From positions 117,625,343 through 117,689,342 of the forward strand of contig NC_092811.1 in the NCBI RefSeq assembly GCF_040954645.1: DNA of 64,000 bases, in the 5' to 3' direction. This DNA comes from Diabrotica undecimpunctata (taxonomy: Eukaryota > Arthropoda > Insecta > Coleoptera > Chrysomelidae). Made by a program: the position numbers and the translations under genes. Below the pieces are notes generated by a model. The model was not told the DNA's origin and ran no database searches. It saw nothing but the letters and a program-made list of their open reading frames with translations. Shown here piece by piece: positions 21,591 through 35,700 of this stretch; the stretch's first letter is position 1; the number at the start of each line of letters is the position of its first letter.

Positions 21591-22660
21591 AATATGTATA
21601 TAGACTTTAAACAAAAGAGACATAATGCTGGAAGACCTTTGTAATCTAGGTATACCTAAGAAATACATCAGCCTCATAAAAATGACGTTGCAGGGTTCAA
21701 AAGCCGCAGTCAGAGTAGATGGAGAACTGACTCCCCTGTTTAACATCAACATGGGAGTAAGACAGGGAGATGCCCTATCAACCATGCTATTCAACCTAGT
21801 TCTTGAGGCAGTCATCAGAAAAACCAATATAACCGGCCATATAAACACCAAATCAGTACAAATTACTGCATATGCAGACGATGTAGCCATCATTAGTAGG
21901 AATAAGCCACGACTAATGGAAGTGTTCAAACAAATTGATCCTAAAGCAAGAAAAAGAGGTCTCAAAATAAACGAAGCAAAAACGAAGTATATGACAGTCA
22001 AAAGAATAACTGACAATAAAAATAATATCACAATAGACAACTATACTATCGAACGAGTGGATGCCTTTACATATCTCGGCACAGAAATCAATCAGAAGAA
22101 CTCCGTAAGTAGCGAAATTAATGCACGAATTTCCAGCGGGAATCTTACATACTATGCTAATGATGACATCGAAATTATTAGACAAAAGAACCAAAATGAC
22201 TATCTACAGAACACTGATTAGACCCGTAGTAACCTATGGATGTGAAACTTGGGTAATGACGAAAAAAGATGAAGCCCAACTGAGGACATTCGAGAGAAAA
22301 ATACTGAGGAAAGTATATGGCCCGGTACAAGAGGAAGATGGCACATGGAGAATCAGGAGAAACGACGAGGTTAATGAGTTAAATGAAGGTTATGACATTG
22401 TAAGATTTGTGAAAAGTCAAAGACTGTCATGGCTGGGACATGTGCAGAGACAAAACGATGCAGAAACAACAAAGAAAATGTTACAATGGAAGCCCATAGG
22501 AAGACGAAAAAAAGGAAGGCCCAGAACGAGATGGTTGGATGACGTGGAAGACGACCTGAAAACAATGAACATAAGACAATGGAGAAGAAGGGCACAAGAG
22601 AGATCTGAATGGAAGGACATAACCAGACAGGCAAAGACCCATCCAGGGTTATGATGCCAA
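21590..22660 (+). pseudogene. 5'-truncated LINE (RTE-like)
   Basis: The frame begins with YNMYIDFKQ, continues NLGIPKKYISLIKMTL and MGVRQGDALSTMLFNLVLEA, and has an intact active site TAYADDVAIISR near 21870. After one frameshift near 22140 the C-terminal part reads RPVVTYGCETWVMTKKDEAQ, RLSWLGHVQRQND and WLDDVEDDLKTMNIRQWRRR, stopping at 22654. Only one break in about 340 codons makes it one of the younger LINE copies here. Confidence 0.9.
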
Positions 22661-22739
22661 AAGACGAAGAAGAATGTATGTTGTGTTGCCTATAATAAAC
22701 TCGTTCATTAATAGAAAATCATTCATTAATAGGGGTCAT

Positions 22740-24815
22740 TAATCAATGATTTTGAGGGTGTTAAAATTGATCATAAATGGACGGTCGACGGAAAACGTTC
22801 ATTAATGCCGAGATGGGAAGTGTGTTTTTAATTCTAGATATAGAAGCTTTATTCAATTTCATGTTAACTGAATTCACTTGCTCTGACCATTTAAGATTAC
22901 AATCAATGAACACACCCAAAAACTTTCTAAAGTAAGTGGAAGATAACATATTGTTTCTATCATGGATGGTTAAGATATAGTCATAGATAGGTGAGTTGTG
23001 TGAATGAAAATAAATAATTTCCGTCTTGTCAATGTTTAATATTAGTCTGTTGGTATTACACCAGCGTATAAAGCAGTCAAAAACAGTCTTCATTGTCATT
23101 TTTAATTCCTCGGGTGTACGTGCAGAGACTATTAGGTATCATCAGCAAACATTGATATTATAAGTGCCCTTATGTGATCTGGTAGGTCGTTAATAAAAAT
23201 TGGATATAATAATGGTCCCAGCACGGATCCCTGTGGTACTCCTTTATTTGTCGGGTATGGTTCTAAGCTTGATTCTTTCATTTTAACAACACTCTTCCTG
23301 TCACTTAAGAAATTTATTACCCATTCTAGAAATATCCCTCTAAAACCAACGTTATATAATTTATTGCGAATAAATATTATGTCTAAGCAGTCAAAAGCTC
23401 GTGATAGATCAAAAAATAGTCCTGCCACGTGGTTTCTACTTTCTAATTCATCATAAATACGCTCAAACGAGCTGCATGCAGCCGTGAGTATTGACTTTTT
23501 TGATCTAAAGCCGTGTTGGTTTGGAGTTAATAAATTGTATTCTTCTACAAAATTTAACATTCTGTTGTATTCAACCTTCTCTATGACTTTAAAAATTATG
23601 CTAAGGACAGATACTGGTCTATAATTTGAAATATTATGAGGGTCATTCTTTTTGAAGATTGGAATAACTTTTGCCATTTTTAATATGGATGGAAATTGGC
23701 TTGTTTTTATTGAGAGATTAACTAAATGGGTGAAAGGAATCGATATATCATCACTTATCAGTGTTATTATTTTTACAGATATATTATCAATACCAGTACT
23801 AGGCTACTACTACTATTTTTTAGTTGATCGATTGTATTTTTTATTTCAATGGGAGTTACGGGTAAAAAGAAAAATGTTTTGTTACACATTTTTAAGGTAG
23901 TACACGAAGAGGGCAAAGATGTACCAAAATGAGTTTGAAGATTGTATTCTGTAATTGTAGCAAAATATGAGGCAAACGAATTAGCAATATCACAAAACTT
24001 GGTAATAATTTTATTATCATAATGTAGATTAATATCAGACCTGTTCTATTGCCTACCGGTTTCACTGTTTACTAAATTCCAAATTGTTTTTGGTATATTG
24101 TAAGATTGATTAATTATGTCACCATGCAAGTTTTTTTTAGTATTTATTAATAGAGAATTATATTCTTTTTTTGCCTGTTTATAGGTATCTTGAGTCTCGA
24201 GACAACCTATATTTTTTACTATCCAGTGTAGATTTTTTAGTTTTTCACTAGCGTGTCTTACCTCATGTGTTACCCATGTAGCCTTATTTGTTTTGTGTGC
24301 TTTAGACCGTGTTTTTATTGGACAAAATAAATTTAGATTGTAATCTAAAATTCTAACAAATGAATTTGTGGCATATTCAGCATTCAATTGTGAATAAACT
24401 TCATCAAAAACTGTAGAAGAAATCCCTGCTTTAAACATCAACATATTTTTATCCGACATATCCCTGTAACTGATGGGTTTTTTTTTATCTTTTTTCGATA
24501 CTTTATTGGTCACTGGAAGTGAAAATACTTGATGGTCACTGAAGTGCCCCTCGAAAACATTTGATTTATAAAGATGTGGTTCGATATTTGTCAATATATA
24601 GTCCAATTTTGTAGATGATTTACCCACTTTATCTACGAAAACTCTTGTAGGAACCTCAGATGTGACTCTCAGATTATAACTTACTAAAAACTCGTTAAAA
24701 GATTGCTTATTATTAGAAATGACAAGATAATCAATGTTTAGATCCCCACAAATATAATTATCATGATATGACTTATTGCATAGCTCTAATATATTATGTA
24801 ATTTACACATGTTTA
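22740..24815 (-). pseudogene. Jockey-like LINE, truncated at both ends
   Basis: From 24810 the frame reads the second half of an endonuclease (YICGDLNIDYLVIS, then STKLDYILTN and FEGHFSDHQVFSLP) and a pre-RT linker (AHKTNKATWVTHEVRHASEK). After breaks near 24040-23680 it reads the reverse transcriptase (AKVIPIFKKNDPHNISNYRP, NQHGFRSKKSILTA, GVPQGSVLGPLLYPIFINDL, and the active site MFADDT near 23140). A frame change at about 23130 leads to 23099-22761 (WCNTNRLILNIDKTEIIYFH). The end near 22750 lacks the usual C-terminus and tail, so this copy lost its 3' part too. Confidence 0.88.
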
Positions 24816-25465
24816 GTTTCTAGTCATTAAAATAATCACAGTTATCGTTATGTATGTGTTCTTCTATCAGTACAATTAATCTCGGTGTCAACCGAGTTTT
24901 TTTTTTCGTATCCCTGATAGTCACGGTCCCAATTACCTCGGATAATCGCAAGTATACTGTATAAAAAACAAATAAATAATAAAATTGCTTTATTCAATTT
25001 TTAACATTAATATTTAAATTTTAAAAATACACAAAACATTGTATGAATCTAGTTTACAGTACCACCTACTGTTCTACTTTTTTATGTAATTGCATATTAA
25101 AACATAGTTTTTAATTCCAAATACCTTTTCATAACAACGATTTTCAATATTGTGAAACACAAAGTACTTTACTCCTGAGCGAAATTCATATTTTTTGACC
25201 TCTCGTAATATAAGATTATTAGAATTTTATATCTGATCATTGTACCTTAGGTTTAAGACCATACAAAACTTTTTATGAAGATTAACTTTTTCCGTAAAAT
25301 AAATAATAAAAAAGTTACCCATATGGTTCCATCTTACGTAGACACACGGTGTATTATAAATTAATTAAGTAATTGTAAATAAATTTAGTATCATACTGGC
25401 ATAGTTTACATCTTCATTGTATAGTCAGAAACCATATGTACGTTGTTTTTAAGAAAGAAATCACC
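24816..25465. other. AT-rich sequence, no gene seen
   Basis: No coding frame or repeat end was recognised. A short inverted pair CTCGGT...ACCGAG is at about 24880-24897, followed by a T run. Confidence 0.45.
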
Positions 25466-25900
25466 TTAAATCTCTACATGAGGCTCGCGATGCCTACGAA
25501 AAGAGTACAGCCATAATAACTGTAAAAAATTGTACAAGTATATTAGATCTTCGTTGACAACAAAAGTCTCTATACGTTTACTGGAAAATGATAATGGGGA
25601 TATATCCCAAAGTAACTATGAGATTGCCGAAGTCATCGCCAGTACTTTCTCTAAGGTTTACTCAGCCGAATCCACGAATCATCAGTTGCCTAATATTACT
25701 TCGTCACGAGTTTCTTTTTTCCCTTGAAATTGAAAATATAATCATTACTCCTGAAAAAGTTAAACATCATCTTCAAAGCCTAAAAAATAATTCGTCTCCT
25801 GGTCGCGACTTAATATCTTCTTTATTTCTAAAGAAATGTTCTGATGCTTTAGCTTACCCACTATATGGATATTATGTATTAATTTTATATGTATTATTGT
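25466..25900 (+). pseudogene. LINE fragment (Jockey or CR1 style) abutting satellite
   Basis: The frame at 25530 reads MYKYIRSSLTTKVSIRLLEN and IAEVIASTFSKVYSAES, then in a second frame IIITPEKVKHHLQSLKNNSS and LFLKKCSDALAYPLY. This is the linker and first RT motif of a LINE. It stops abruptly at the left edge of the satellite array. Confidence 0.65.
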
Positions 25901-25920
25901 ATTATTATATAATTTTGTTT

Positions 25921-27840
25921 GAAATTTGATTTATTTCGATTAAGGGTGACTTGCTGATTAAAAAAATGTAAACATGTGGCTAAAAATTATGGACAGTTTT
26001 GCCGGAAAATCGAAAAAACTGTAGACCATTGGATTTTTATCAAATTTGGTTAATCGGTTATATTGGAGTTAATTTTGGTCCGAGAGTCAAGCGAATAGAC
26101 ATTTCCTACATAAAATTGGCCGCTCGTTCTTCTGCCATACTCAGAATTTTCGTACATCTAACGGTTCGTCAGAAAAATTTCCCCTTGGATGTATGTATTC
26201 GCTGAAAATTTCGAGAAACCTAAAAGTCTACATTTTGCTTGAAATTTGAATTATTTCGATTAAGGGTGACTTGCTGATTAATAAAAACTTAACATGTGGC
26301 TAGAAATTATTCACTGTTTAGCCGGAAAATCGAAATAACTGTAGACCATGGGATTTTTATAAAATTTCGTTAATCGGTTATATTTGCGTCCATTTTGGTC
26401 CGAGAGTCAAGCGAATGGACATTTCCTACATAAAATTGGCCGCTCGTTCTTCTGCTATACTCAGAATTTTCATACATTTAACGGTTCGTGAGAAAAATTC
26501 CCACTTGAATGTATGTATTCGCTGAAAATTTCAAGAAAATTAAAAGTGTATATTTTGTTTGAAATTTGAATTATTTCGATTAATTTGACTTGCTGATTAA
26601 AAAAAACTAAACATGTGGCTAGAAATTATTCACTGTTTTGCGGGAAAATCGAAATAACTGTAGACCATGGGATTTTTATCAAATTTCGTTAATCGGTTAT
26701 ATTGGCGTCAATTTTGGTCCGAGAGTCAAGCGAATGGATATTTCCTACATAAAATTGGCCGCTCGTTCTTCTGCCATACTCAGAATTTTCGTACATCTAA
26801 CGGTTCGTGAAAAAACTTCCCACTTGGATGTATGTATTCGCTGAAAATTTCAAGAAAATTAAAACTGTATATTTTGTTTGAAATTTTGAATTATTTCGAT
26901 TAATTTGACTTGCTGATTAAAAAAAAACTAAACATGTGGCTAGAAATTATTCACTGTTTTGCGGAAAATCGAAATAACTGTAGACCATGGGATTTTTATC
27001 AAATTTCGTTAATCGGTTATATTGGCGTCAATTTTGGTCCGAGAGTCAAGCGAATGGATATTTCCTACATAAAATTGGCCGCTCGTTCTTCTGCCATACT
27101 CAGAATTTTCGTACATCTAACGGTTCGTGAAAGAAATTCCCACTTGGATGTATGTATTCGCTGAAAATTTCAAGAAAATTAAAAGTGTATATTTTGTTTG
27201 AAATTTGAATTATTTCGATTAAGGGTGACTTGCTGATTAAATAAAACTAAACATGTGGCTAGAAATTATTCAGTGTTTTGCGGGAAAATCGAAATAACTG
27301 TAGACCATGGGATTTTTATCAAATTTCGTTAATCGGTTATATTGGCGTCAATTTTGGTCCGAGAGTCAAGCGAATAGACATTTCCTACATAAAATTGGCC
27401 GCTCGTTCTTGTGGCATACTCAGAATTGTCGTACATCTAACGGTTCGTGAGAAAAATTTCCACTTGGATGTATGTATTCGCTGAAAATTTCGTTGAAAAT
27501 TAAAAGTCTACATTTTGCTTGAAATTTGATTTATTTCGATTAAGGGTGAGTTGCTGATTAAAAAATCTAAACATGTGGCTAGAAATTATGCACCGTTTTG
27601 CCGCAAAATCGAAATAACTGAAGACCATTGGATTTTTATCAAATTTCGTTAATCGGTTATATTGACGTCAATTTTGGTCCGAGAGTCAAGGGAATAGACA
27701 TTTCCTACATAAAATTGGCCGCTCGTTCTTGTGCCATACTCAGAATTTTCGTACATCTAACGGTTCGTGAGAAAAATTTCCACTTGGATGTATGTATTCG
27801 CTGTAAATTTCGAGAAAATTAAAAGTCTACATTTTGCTTA
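25921..27840. repeat. Left edge of array: six S units
   Basis: Six S monomers with no L unit. They are visibly more varied than central copies, with AACTAAACATG and ATGTAAACATG variants and small indels. Confidence 0.9.
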
Positions 27841-27841
27841 A

Positions 27842-28317
27842 AATTTGATTTATTTCGATTAAGGGTGACTTGCTGATTAAAAAAATGTAAACATGTGGCT
27901 AAAAATTATGCACCGTTTTGCCGGAAAATCGAAAAAACTGTAGATTTTTTAATTTGATTTTTCCTTTTTTCCGGCAAACTGGAGTTAAGGGATCAGAAAA
28001 AAACACATGTTTGGAATAAGCTGGACCAAGTGCATGTACCAAAACAATAAACAAAATTTTTTTTTTGTGAAATGTGTCAAAAATTTTCCAAGGGGGTACC
28101 CTTGGATTTTGTATCAAATTTGGTTAATTGGCTATATTGGCGTTAATTTTGGTCCGAGAGTCAAGAGAATAGACATTTCCCACATTAAATTGGTCGCTCG
28201 TTCTTCTGCCATACTCAGAATTTTCGCACATCTAACGGTTCGTGAGAAAAATTTCCACTTGGATGTATGTATTCGCTGAAAATTTCGTGAAAATTAAAAG
28301 TCTACATTTTGCTTGAA
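27842..28317. repeat. First L monomer (representative)
   Basis: The first unit holding the extra block, about 27945-28100. The block has TTTTCCGGCAAACTGG, CATGTTTGGAATAAGCTGGA, CCAAGTGCATGTACC, a T run, and near its end CCAAGGGGGTACCCTTGG, a near-palindrome centred on GGTACC. Every L unit repeats this. Confidence 0.92.
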
Positions 28318-31300
28318 ATTTGATTTATTTCGATTAAGGGTGAGTTACTGATTAAAAAATCTAAACATGTGGCTAGAAATTATGCACCGTTTTGCCGCAA
28401 AATCGAAATAACTGAAGACCATTGGATTTTTATCAAATTTCGTTAATCGGTTATATTGACGTCAATTTTGGTCCGAGAGTCAAGGGAATAGACATTTCCT
28501 ACATAAAATTGGCCGCTCGTTCTTGTGCCATACTCAGAATTTTCGTACATCTAACGGTTCGTGAGAAAAATTTCCACTTGGATGTATGTATTCGCTGTAA
28601 ATTTCGAGAAATTAAAAGTCTACATTTTGCTTGAAATTTGATTTATTTCGATTAAGGGTGACTTGCTGATTAAAAAAATGTAAACATGTGGCTAAAAATT
28701 ATGCACCGTTTTGCCTTAAAATCGAAAAAACTGTAAATTTTTTAATTTGATTTTTCCTTTTTTCCGGCAAACTGGGGTTAAGGGATCAGAAAAAAACACA
28801 TGTTTGGAATAAGCTGGACCAAGTGCATGTACCAAAACAATAAACAAAAATTTTTTTTTTTTGTGAAATGTGTCAAAGATTTTCCAAGGGGGTACCCTTG
28901 GATTTTTATCAAATTTGGTTAAATTGGCTATATTGGCGTTAATTTTGGTCCGAGAGTCAAGAGAATAGACATTTTTACATTAAATTGGCCGCTCGTTTTT
29001 CTGTCATACTCAGAATTTTCGTACATCTAACGGTTCGTGAGAAAAATTTCCACTTGGATGTATGTATTCGCTCAAAATTTCGTGAAAATTAAAAGTCTAC
29101 ATTTTGCTTAAAATTTGATTTATTTCGATTAAGGGTGAGTTGCTGATTAAAAAATCTAAACATGTGGCTAAAAATTATACACCGTTTTGCCGGAAAATCG
29201 AAAAAACTGAAAACCATTGGATTTTTATCAAATTTGGTTAATCGGCTATATTGACGTCAATTTTGGTCCGAGCGTCAAGCAAATAGACATTTCCTACATA
29301 AAATTGGCCGCTCGTTCTTCTGCCATACTCAGAATTTTCGTACATCTAACGTTCGTGAGAAAAATTTCCACTTGGAAGCATGTATTCGCTGAAAAGTTCG
29401 AGAAAATTAAAAGTCTACATTTTGCTTGATATTGATTTATTTCGATTAAGGGTAAGTTGCTGATTAAAAAATCTAAACATGTGGCTAGAAATTATGCACC
29501 GTTTTGCCGGAAAATCGAGAAAACTGTAGATTTTTTAATTTGATTTTTCCTTTTTTTCCGGCAAACTGGGGTTAAGGGATCAGAAAAAAACACATGTTTG
29601 GAATAAGCTGGACCAAGTGCATGTACCAAAACAATAAACAAAGATTTTTTTTTGTGAAATGTGGCAAAAATTTTCCAAGGGGGTACCCTTGGATTTTTAT
29701 CAAATTTGGTTAATTGGCTATATTGGCGTTAATTTTGTCCGAGAGTCAAGAGAATAGACATTTCCTACATAAAATTGGCCGCTCGTTCTTCTGCCATACT
29801 CAGAATTTTCGTACATCTAACGGTTCGTGAGAAAATTTGCACTGTATGTATGTATTCGCTGAAAATTTCGAGAAAATTAAAAGTCAACATTTTGCTTGAA
29901 ATTTGATTTATTTCGATTAAGCGTGAGTTGCTGATTAAAAAATCTAAACATGTGGCTAGAAATTATGCACCGTTTTGCCGAAAATCGAAAAAACTGTAGA
30001 CCATTGGATTTTTATCAAATTTGGTTAATCGGCTATATTGGCGTCAATTTTGGTCCTAGAGTGAAGCGAATAGATATTTCCTACCTAAAATTGACCGCTC
30101 GTTCTTTTGCCTTACTCAGAATTTTCGTACATCTAACGGTTCGTGAGAAAAATTTCCACTTGGAAGTATGTATTCGCTGAAAAGTTCGAGAAAATTAAAA
30201 GTCTACATTTTGCTTGATATTTGATTTATTTCGATTAAGGGTGAATTGCTGATTAAAAAATCTAAATATGTGGCTAGAAATTATGCACCGTTTTGCCGGA
30301 AAATCGAAAAAACTGTAGATTTTAAAATTTGATTTTTCCTTTTTTCCGGCAAACTGGGGTTAAGGGATCAGAAAAAAACACATGTTTGGAATAAGCTGGA
30401 CCAAGTGCATGTACCAAAACAATAAACAAAAATTTTTTTTTTGTGAAATGTGGCAAAAATTTTCCAAGGGGGTACCCTTGGATTTTTATAAAATTTGGTT
30501 AATTGGCTATATTGGCGTTAATTTTGGTCCGAGAGTCAAGAAAATAGACATTTCCTACATAAAATTGGCCGCTCGTTCTTCTGATATACTCAGAATTTTC
30601 GTACATCTAACGGTTCGTGAGAAAAATTTGCACTTGGATGTATGTATTCGCTGAAAATTTCGTGAAAATTAAAGTCTACATTTTGCTTGAAATTTGATTT
30701 ATTTCGATTAAGGGTGAGTTGCTGATTAAAAAATCTAAACATGTGGCTAAAAATTATGCACCGTTTTGCCGGAAAATCGAAAAAACTGTAGACCATTGGA
30801 TTTTTATCAAATTTGGTTAATCGGCTATATTGACGTCAATTTTGGTCCGAGCGTCAAGCAAATAGACATTTCCTACATAAAATTGGCCGCTCGTTCTTCA
30901 GCCATACTCAGAATTTTCGTAGATATAACGGTTCGTGAGAAAAATTTCCACTTGGATGTATGTATTCGCTGAAAATTTCGAGAAAATTAAAAGTCTACAT
31001 TTTGCTTGAAATTTGATTTATTTCGATTAAGGGTGACTTGCTGATTAAAAAATGTAAACATGTGGCTAAAATTATGCACCGTTTTGCCCCAAAATCGAAA
31101 TAACTGTAGACCATTGGATTTTTATCAAATTTGGTTAATCGTTATATTGGCGTCAATTTTGGTCCGAGAGTCAAGAGAATAGACATTTCCTACATAAAAT
31201 TGGCCGCTCGTTCTTCTGCCATACTCAGAATTTTCGTACATCTAACGGTTCGTGAGAAAAAATTTCACTTGGATGTATGTATTCGCTGAAAATTTCGAGA

Positions 31301-32739
31301 AAATTAAAAGTGTATATTTTCTTTGAAATTTGATTTATTTCGATAAAGGGTGACTTGCTGATTAATACAAACTTAACATGTGGCAAAAAATTATGCACCG
31401 TTTTGCCGGAAAATCGAAAAACTGTAGACCATTGGATTTTTATCAAATTTCGTTAATCGGTTATATTGGCGTCAATTTTGGTCCGAGAGTCAAGGGAATA
31501 GACATTTAGTACATAAATTTGACCTCTCCTTCTTCTGCCATACTCATAATTTTCGTACATCTAACGGTTCGTGAGAAAAATTTCCACTTGGATGTATGTA
31601 TTCGCTGTAAATTTCGAGAAAATTAAAAGTCTATATTTTGCTTAAGATTTGATTTATTTCGATTAGGGGTAACTTGCTGATTAAAAATCTAAACATGTGG
31701 CTAAAAATTATGCACCGTTTTGCCGAAAATCGAAAAAACTGTAGACCATTGGATTTTTATCAAATTTGGTTAATCGGCTATATTGGCGTCAATTTTGGTC
31801 CGAGCGTCAAGCAAATAGACATTTCCTACATAAAATTGGCCGCTCGTTCTTCAGCCATACTCAGAATTTTCGTAGATCTAACGGTTCGTGAGAAAAATTT
31901 CCACTTGGATGTATGTATTCGCTGAAAATTTCGAGAAAATTAAAAGTCTACATTTTGCTTAAAATTTGATTTATTTCGATTAAGGGTGACTTGCTGATTA
32001 AAAAAATGTAAACATGTGGCTAAAAATTATGCACTGTTTTGCAGGAAAATCGAAAAAACTGTAGATTTTTTAATTTGATTTTTCCTTTTTTCCGGCAAAC
32101 TGGGGTTAAGGGATCAGAAAAAAATCACATGTTTGGAATAAGCTGGACCAAGTGCATGTACCAAAACAATAAACAAAAATTTTTTTTTGTGAAATGTGGC
32201 AAAATATTTCCAAGGGGGGTACCCTTGAATTTTTATCAAATTTGGTTAATTGGCTATATTGGCGTTAATTTTGGCCTGAGAGTCAAGAGAATAGACATTT
32301 CCTACATAAAATTGGCCGCTCGTTCTTCTGCCATACTCAGAATTTTCGTACATCTAACGGTTCGTTAGAAAAATTTCCACTTGGATGTATGTATTCGCTG
32401 AAAATTTCGTGAAAATCAAAAGTCTACATTTTGCTTGAAATTTTAGTTATTTCGATTAAGGGTGAGTTGCTGATTAAAAAATCTAAACATGTTGCTAGAA
32501 ATTATGCACCGTTTTGCCGGAAAATCGAAAAAACTGTAGACCATTGGATTTTTATGAAATTTGGTTAATCGGCTATATTGGCGTCAATTTTGGTCCGAGC
32601 GTCAAGCAAATAGACATTTCCTACATAAAATTGGCCGCTCGTTCTTTTGCCATACTCAGAATTTTCGTACATCTAACGGTTCGTGAGAAAAATTTGCACT
32701 TGGATATATGTATTCGCTGAAAATTTCGTGAAAATTAAA

Positions 32740-35700
32740 AGTGAATATTTTGTTTGAAATTTGAATTACTTTGATTAAGGGTGACTTGCTGTTTAAAAAT
32801 ATATCAACATGTGGCTAGAAATTATGAACCGTTTTGCCGAAAAATCGAAAAAACTGTAGACCATTGGATTTTTATCAAATTTCGTTAATCGGCTATATTG
32901 GCGTCAATTTTGGTCCGAGAGTCAAGCGAATGGACGTTTCCTACATAAAATTGGCCGCTCGTTCTTCTGCCATACTCAGAATTTTCCTACACCTAACGGT
33001 TCGTGAGAAAAATTTCCACTTGGATGTCTGTATTTGCAGAAAATTTCGTGAAAATTAAAAGTGAATATTTTGTTTGAAATTTGAATTATTTTGATTAGGG
33101 GTGACTTGCTGTTTAAAAATATATTAACATGTGGCTAGAAATTATGCACCGTTTTGCCGAAAAATCGAAAAAACTGTAGACCATTGGATTTTTATAAAAT
33201 TTCGTTAATCGGCTATATTGGCGTCAATTTTGGTCCGAGAGTCAAGCGAATGGACATTTCCTACATAAAATTGGCCGCTCGTTCTTCTGCCATACTCAGA
33301 ATTTTCCTACACCTAACGGTTCGTGAGAAAAATTTCCACTTGGATGTCTGTATTTGCAGAAAATTTCGTGAAAATTAAAAGTGAATATTTTGTTTGAAAT
33401 TTGAATTATTTTGATTAGGGGTGACTTGCTGTTTAAAAATATATTAACATGTGGCTAGAAATTATGCACCGTTTTGCCGAAAAATCGAAAAAACTGTAGA
33501 CATTGGATTTTTATCAAATTTCGTTAATCGGCTATATTGGCGTCAATTTTGGTCCGAGAGTCAAGCGAATGGACGTTTCCTACATAAAATTGGCCCCTCG
33601 TTCTTCTGCCACACTCAGAATTTTCCTACATCTAACGGTTCGTGAGAAAAATTTCCACTTGGATGTATGTATTGGCTGAAAATTTCGAAAAAATTAAAAG
33701 TGTATATTTTGTTTGAAATTTTAATTATTTCGATTAAGGGTGACTTGCTGATTAAAAAAATCTATACATGTGGCTAAAAATTATGCACCGTTTTGCCGGA
33801 AAATCGAAAAAACTGTAGATTTTTTAATCAGATTTTTCCTCTTTTCCGCAAACTGGGGGTAAGGGATCAGAAAAAACCACATGTTTGGAATAAGCTGGAC
33901 CAAGTGCATGTACCAAAACATTAAACAAAATTTTTTTTTTTGGAAAATTTGGAAAAATTTTTCCAAGGGGGTACCCTTGGATTTTTATCAAATTTAGTTA
34001 ATCGGCTATATTGGCGTCAATTTTGGTCCGAGAGTCAAGCGAAAACACATTTCCTACATAAAATTGGCCGCTCGTTCTTCTGCCATACTCAGAATTTTCC
34101 TACATCTAACGGTTCGTGAGAAAAATTTCCACTTGGATGTCTGTATTTGCTGAAAATTTCGTGAAAATTAAAAGTGAATATTTTGTTTGAAATTTGAATT
34201 ATTTTGATTAAGGGTGACTTGCTGTTTAAAAATATATTAACATGTGGCTAGAAATTATGGACCGTTTTGCCGAAAAATCGAAAAAACTGTAGACCATTGG
34301 ATTTTTATCAAATTTCGTTAATCGCTATATTGGCGTCAATTTTGGTCCGAGAGTCAAGCGAATGGATATTTCCTACATAAAATTGGCCCCTCGTTCTTCT
34401 GCCACACTCAGAATTGTCCTACATCTAACGGTTTGTGAGAAAAATTTCCACTTGGATGTCTGTATTTGCTGAAAATTTCGTGAAAATTAAAAGTGAATAT
34501 TTTGTTTAAAATTTGAATTATTTTGATTAAGGGTGACTTGCTGTTTAAAAATATATTAACATGTGGCTAGAAATTATAAACCGTTTTGCCGAAAAATCGA
34601 AAAAACTGTAGACCATTGGATTTTTATCAAATTTCGTTAATCGGCTATATTGGCGTCAATTTTGGTCCGAGAGTCAAGCGAATGGATATTTCCTACATAA
34701 AATTGGCCCCTCGTTCTTCTGCCACACTCAGAATTTTCCTACATCTAACGGTTCGTGAGAAATATTTCCACTTGGATGTATGTATTGGCTGAAAATTTCG
34801 TGAAAATTAAAAGTGAATATTTTGTTTGAAATTTGAATTACTTTGATTAAGGGTGACTTGCTGTTTAAAAATATATCAACATGTGGCTAGAAATTATGAA
34901 CCGTTTTGCCGAAAAATCGAAAAAACTGTAGACCATTGGATTTTTATCCAATTTCGTTAATCGGCTATATTGGCGTCAATTTTGGTCCGAGAGTCAAGCG
35001 AATGGACATTTCCTACATAAAATTGGCCCCTCGTTCTTCTGCCACACTCAGAATTTTCCTACATCTAACGGTTCGTGAGAAAAATTTCCACTTGGATGTA
35101 TGTATTGGCTGAAAATTTCGAAAAAATTAAAAGTGTATATTTTGTTTGAAATTTGAATTATTTCGATTAAGGGTGACTTGCTGATTAAAAAAATCTATAC
35201 ATGTGGCTAAAAATTATGCACCGTTTTGCCGGAAAATCGAAAAAACTGTAGATTTTTTAATCAGATTTTCCTCTTTTCCGGCAAACTGGGGTAAGGGATC
35301 AGAAAAAACCACATGTTTGGAATAAGCTGGACCAAGTGCATGTACCAAAACATTAAACAAAATTTTTTTTTTGGAAAATTTGGAAAAATTTTTCCAAGGG
35401 GGTACCCTTGGATTTTTATCAAATTTAGTTAATCGGCTATATTGACGTCAATTTTGGTCCGAGAGTCAAGCGAAAACACATTTCCTACATAAAATTGGCC
35501 GCTCGTTCTTCTGCCACACTCAGAATTTTCCTACATCTAACGGTTCGTGAGAAAAATTTCCACTTGGATGTCTGTATTTGCTGAAAATTTCGTGAAAATT
35601 AAAAGTGAATATTTTGTTTGAAATTTGAATTATTTTGATTAAGGGTGACTTGCTGTTTAAAAAGATATTAACATGTGGCTAGAAATTATGAACCGTTTTG

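Noticed and set aside
24046..24810. A 254-codon ORF as a host gene
   Set aside because: It carries the endonuclease GDLNIDY and SDHQVF motifs and joins onto a reverse transcriptase in the same orientation, so it is part of a LINE.
24880..24905. A bacterial-type terminator (inverted pair followed by a T run)
   Set aside because: The stem is only about six base pairs, and a rho-independent terminator has no role in this eukaryotic context.
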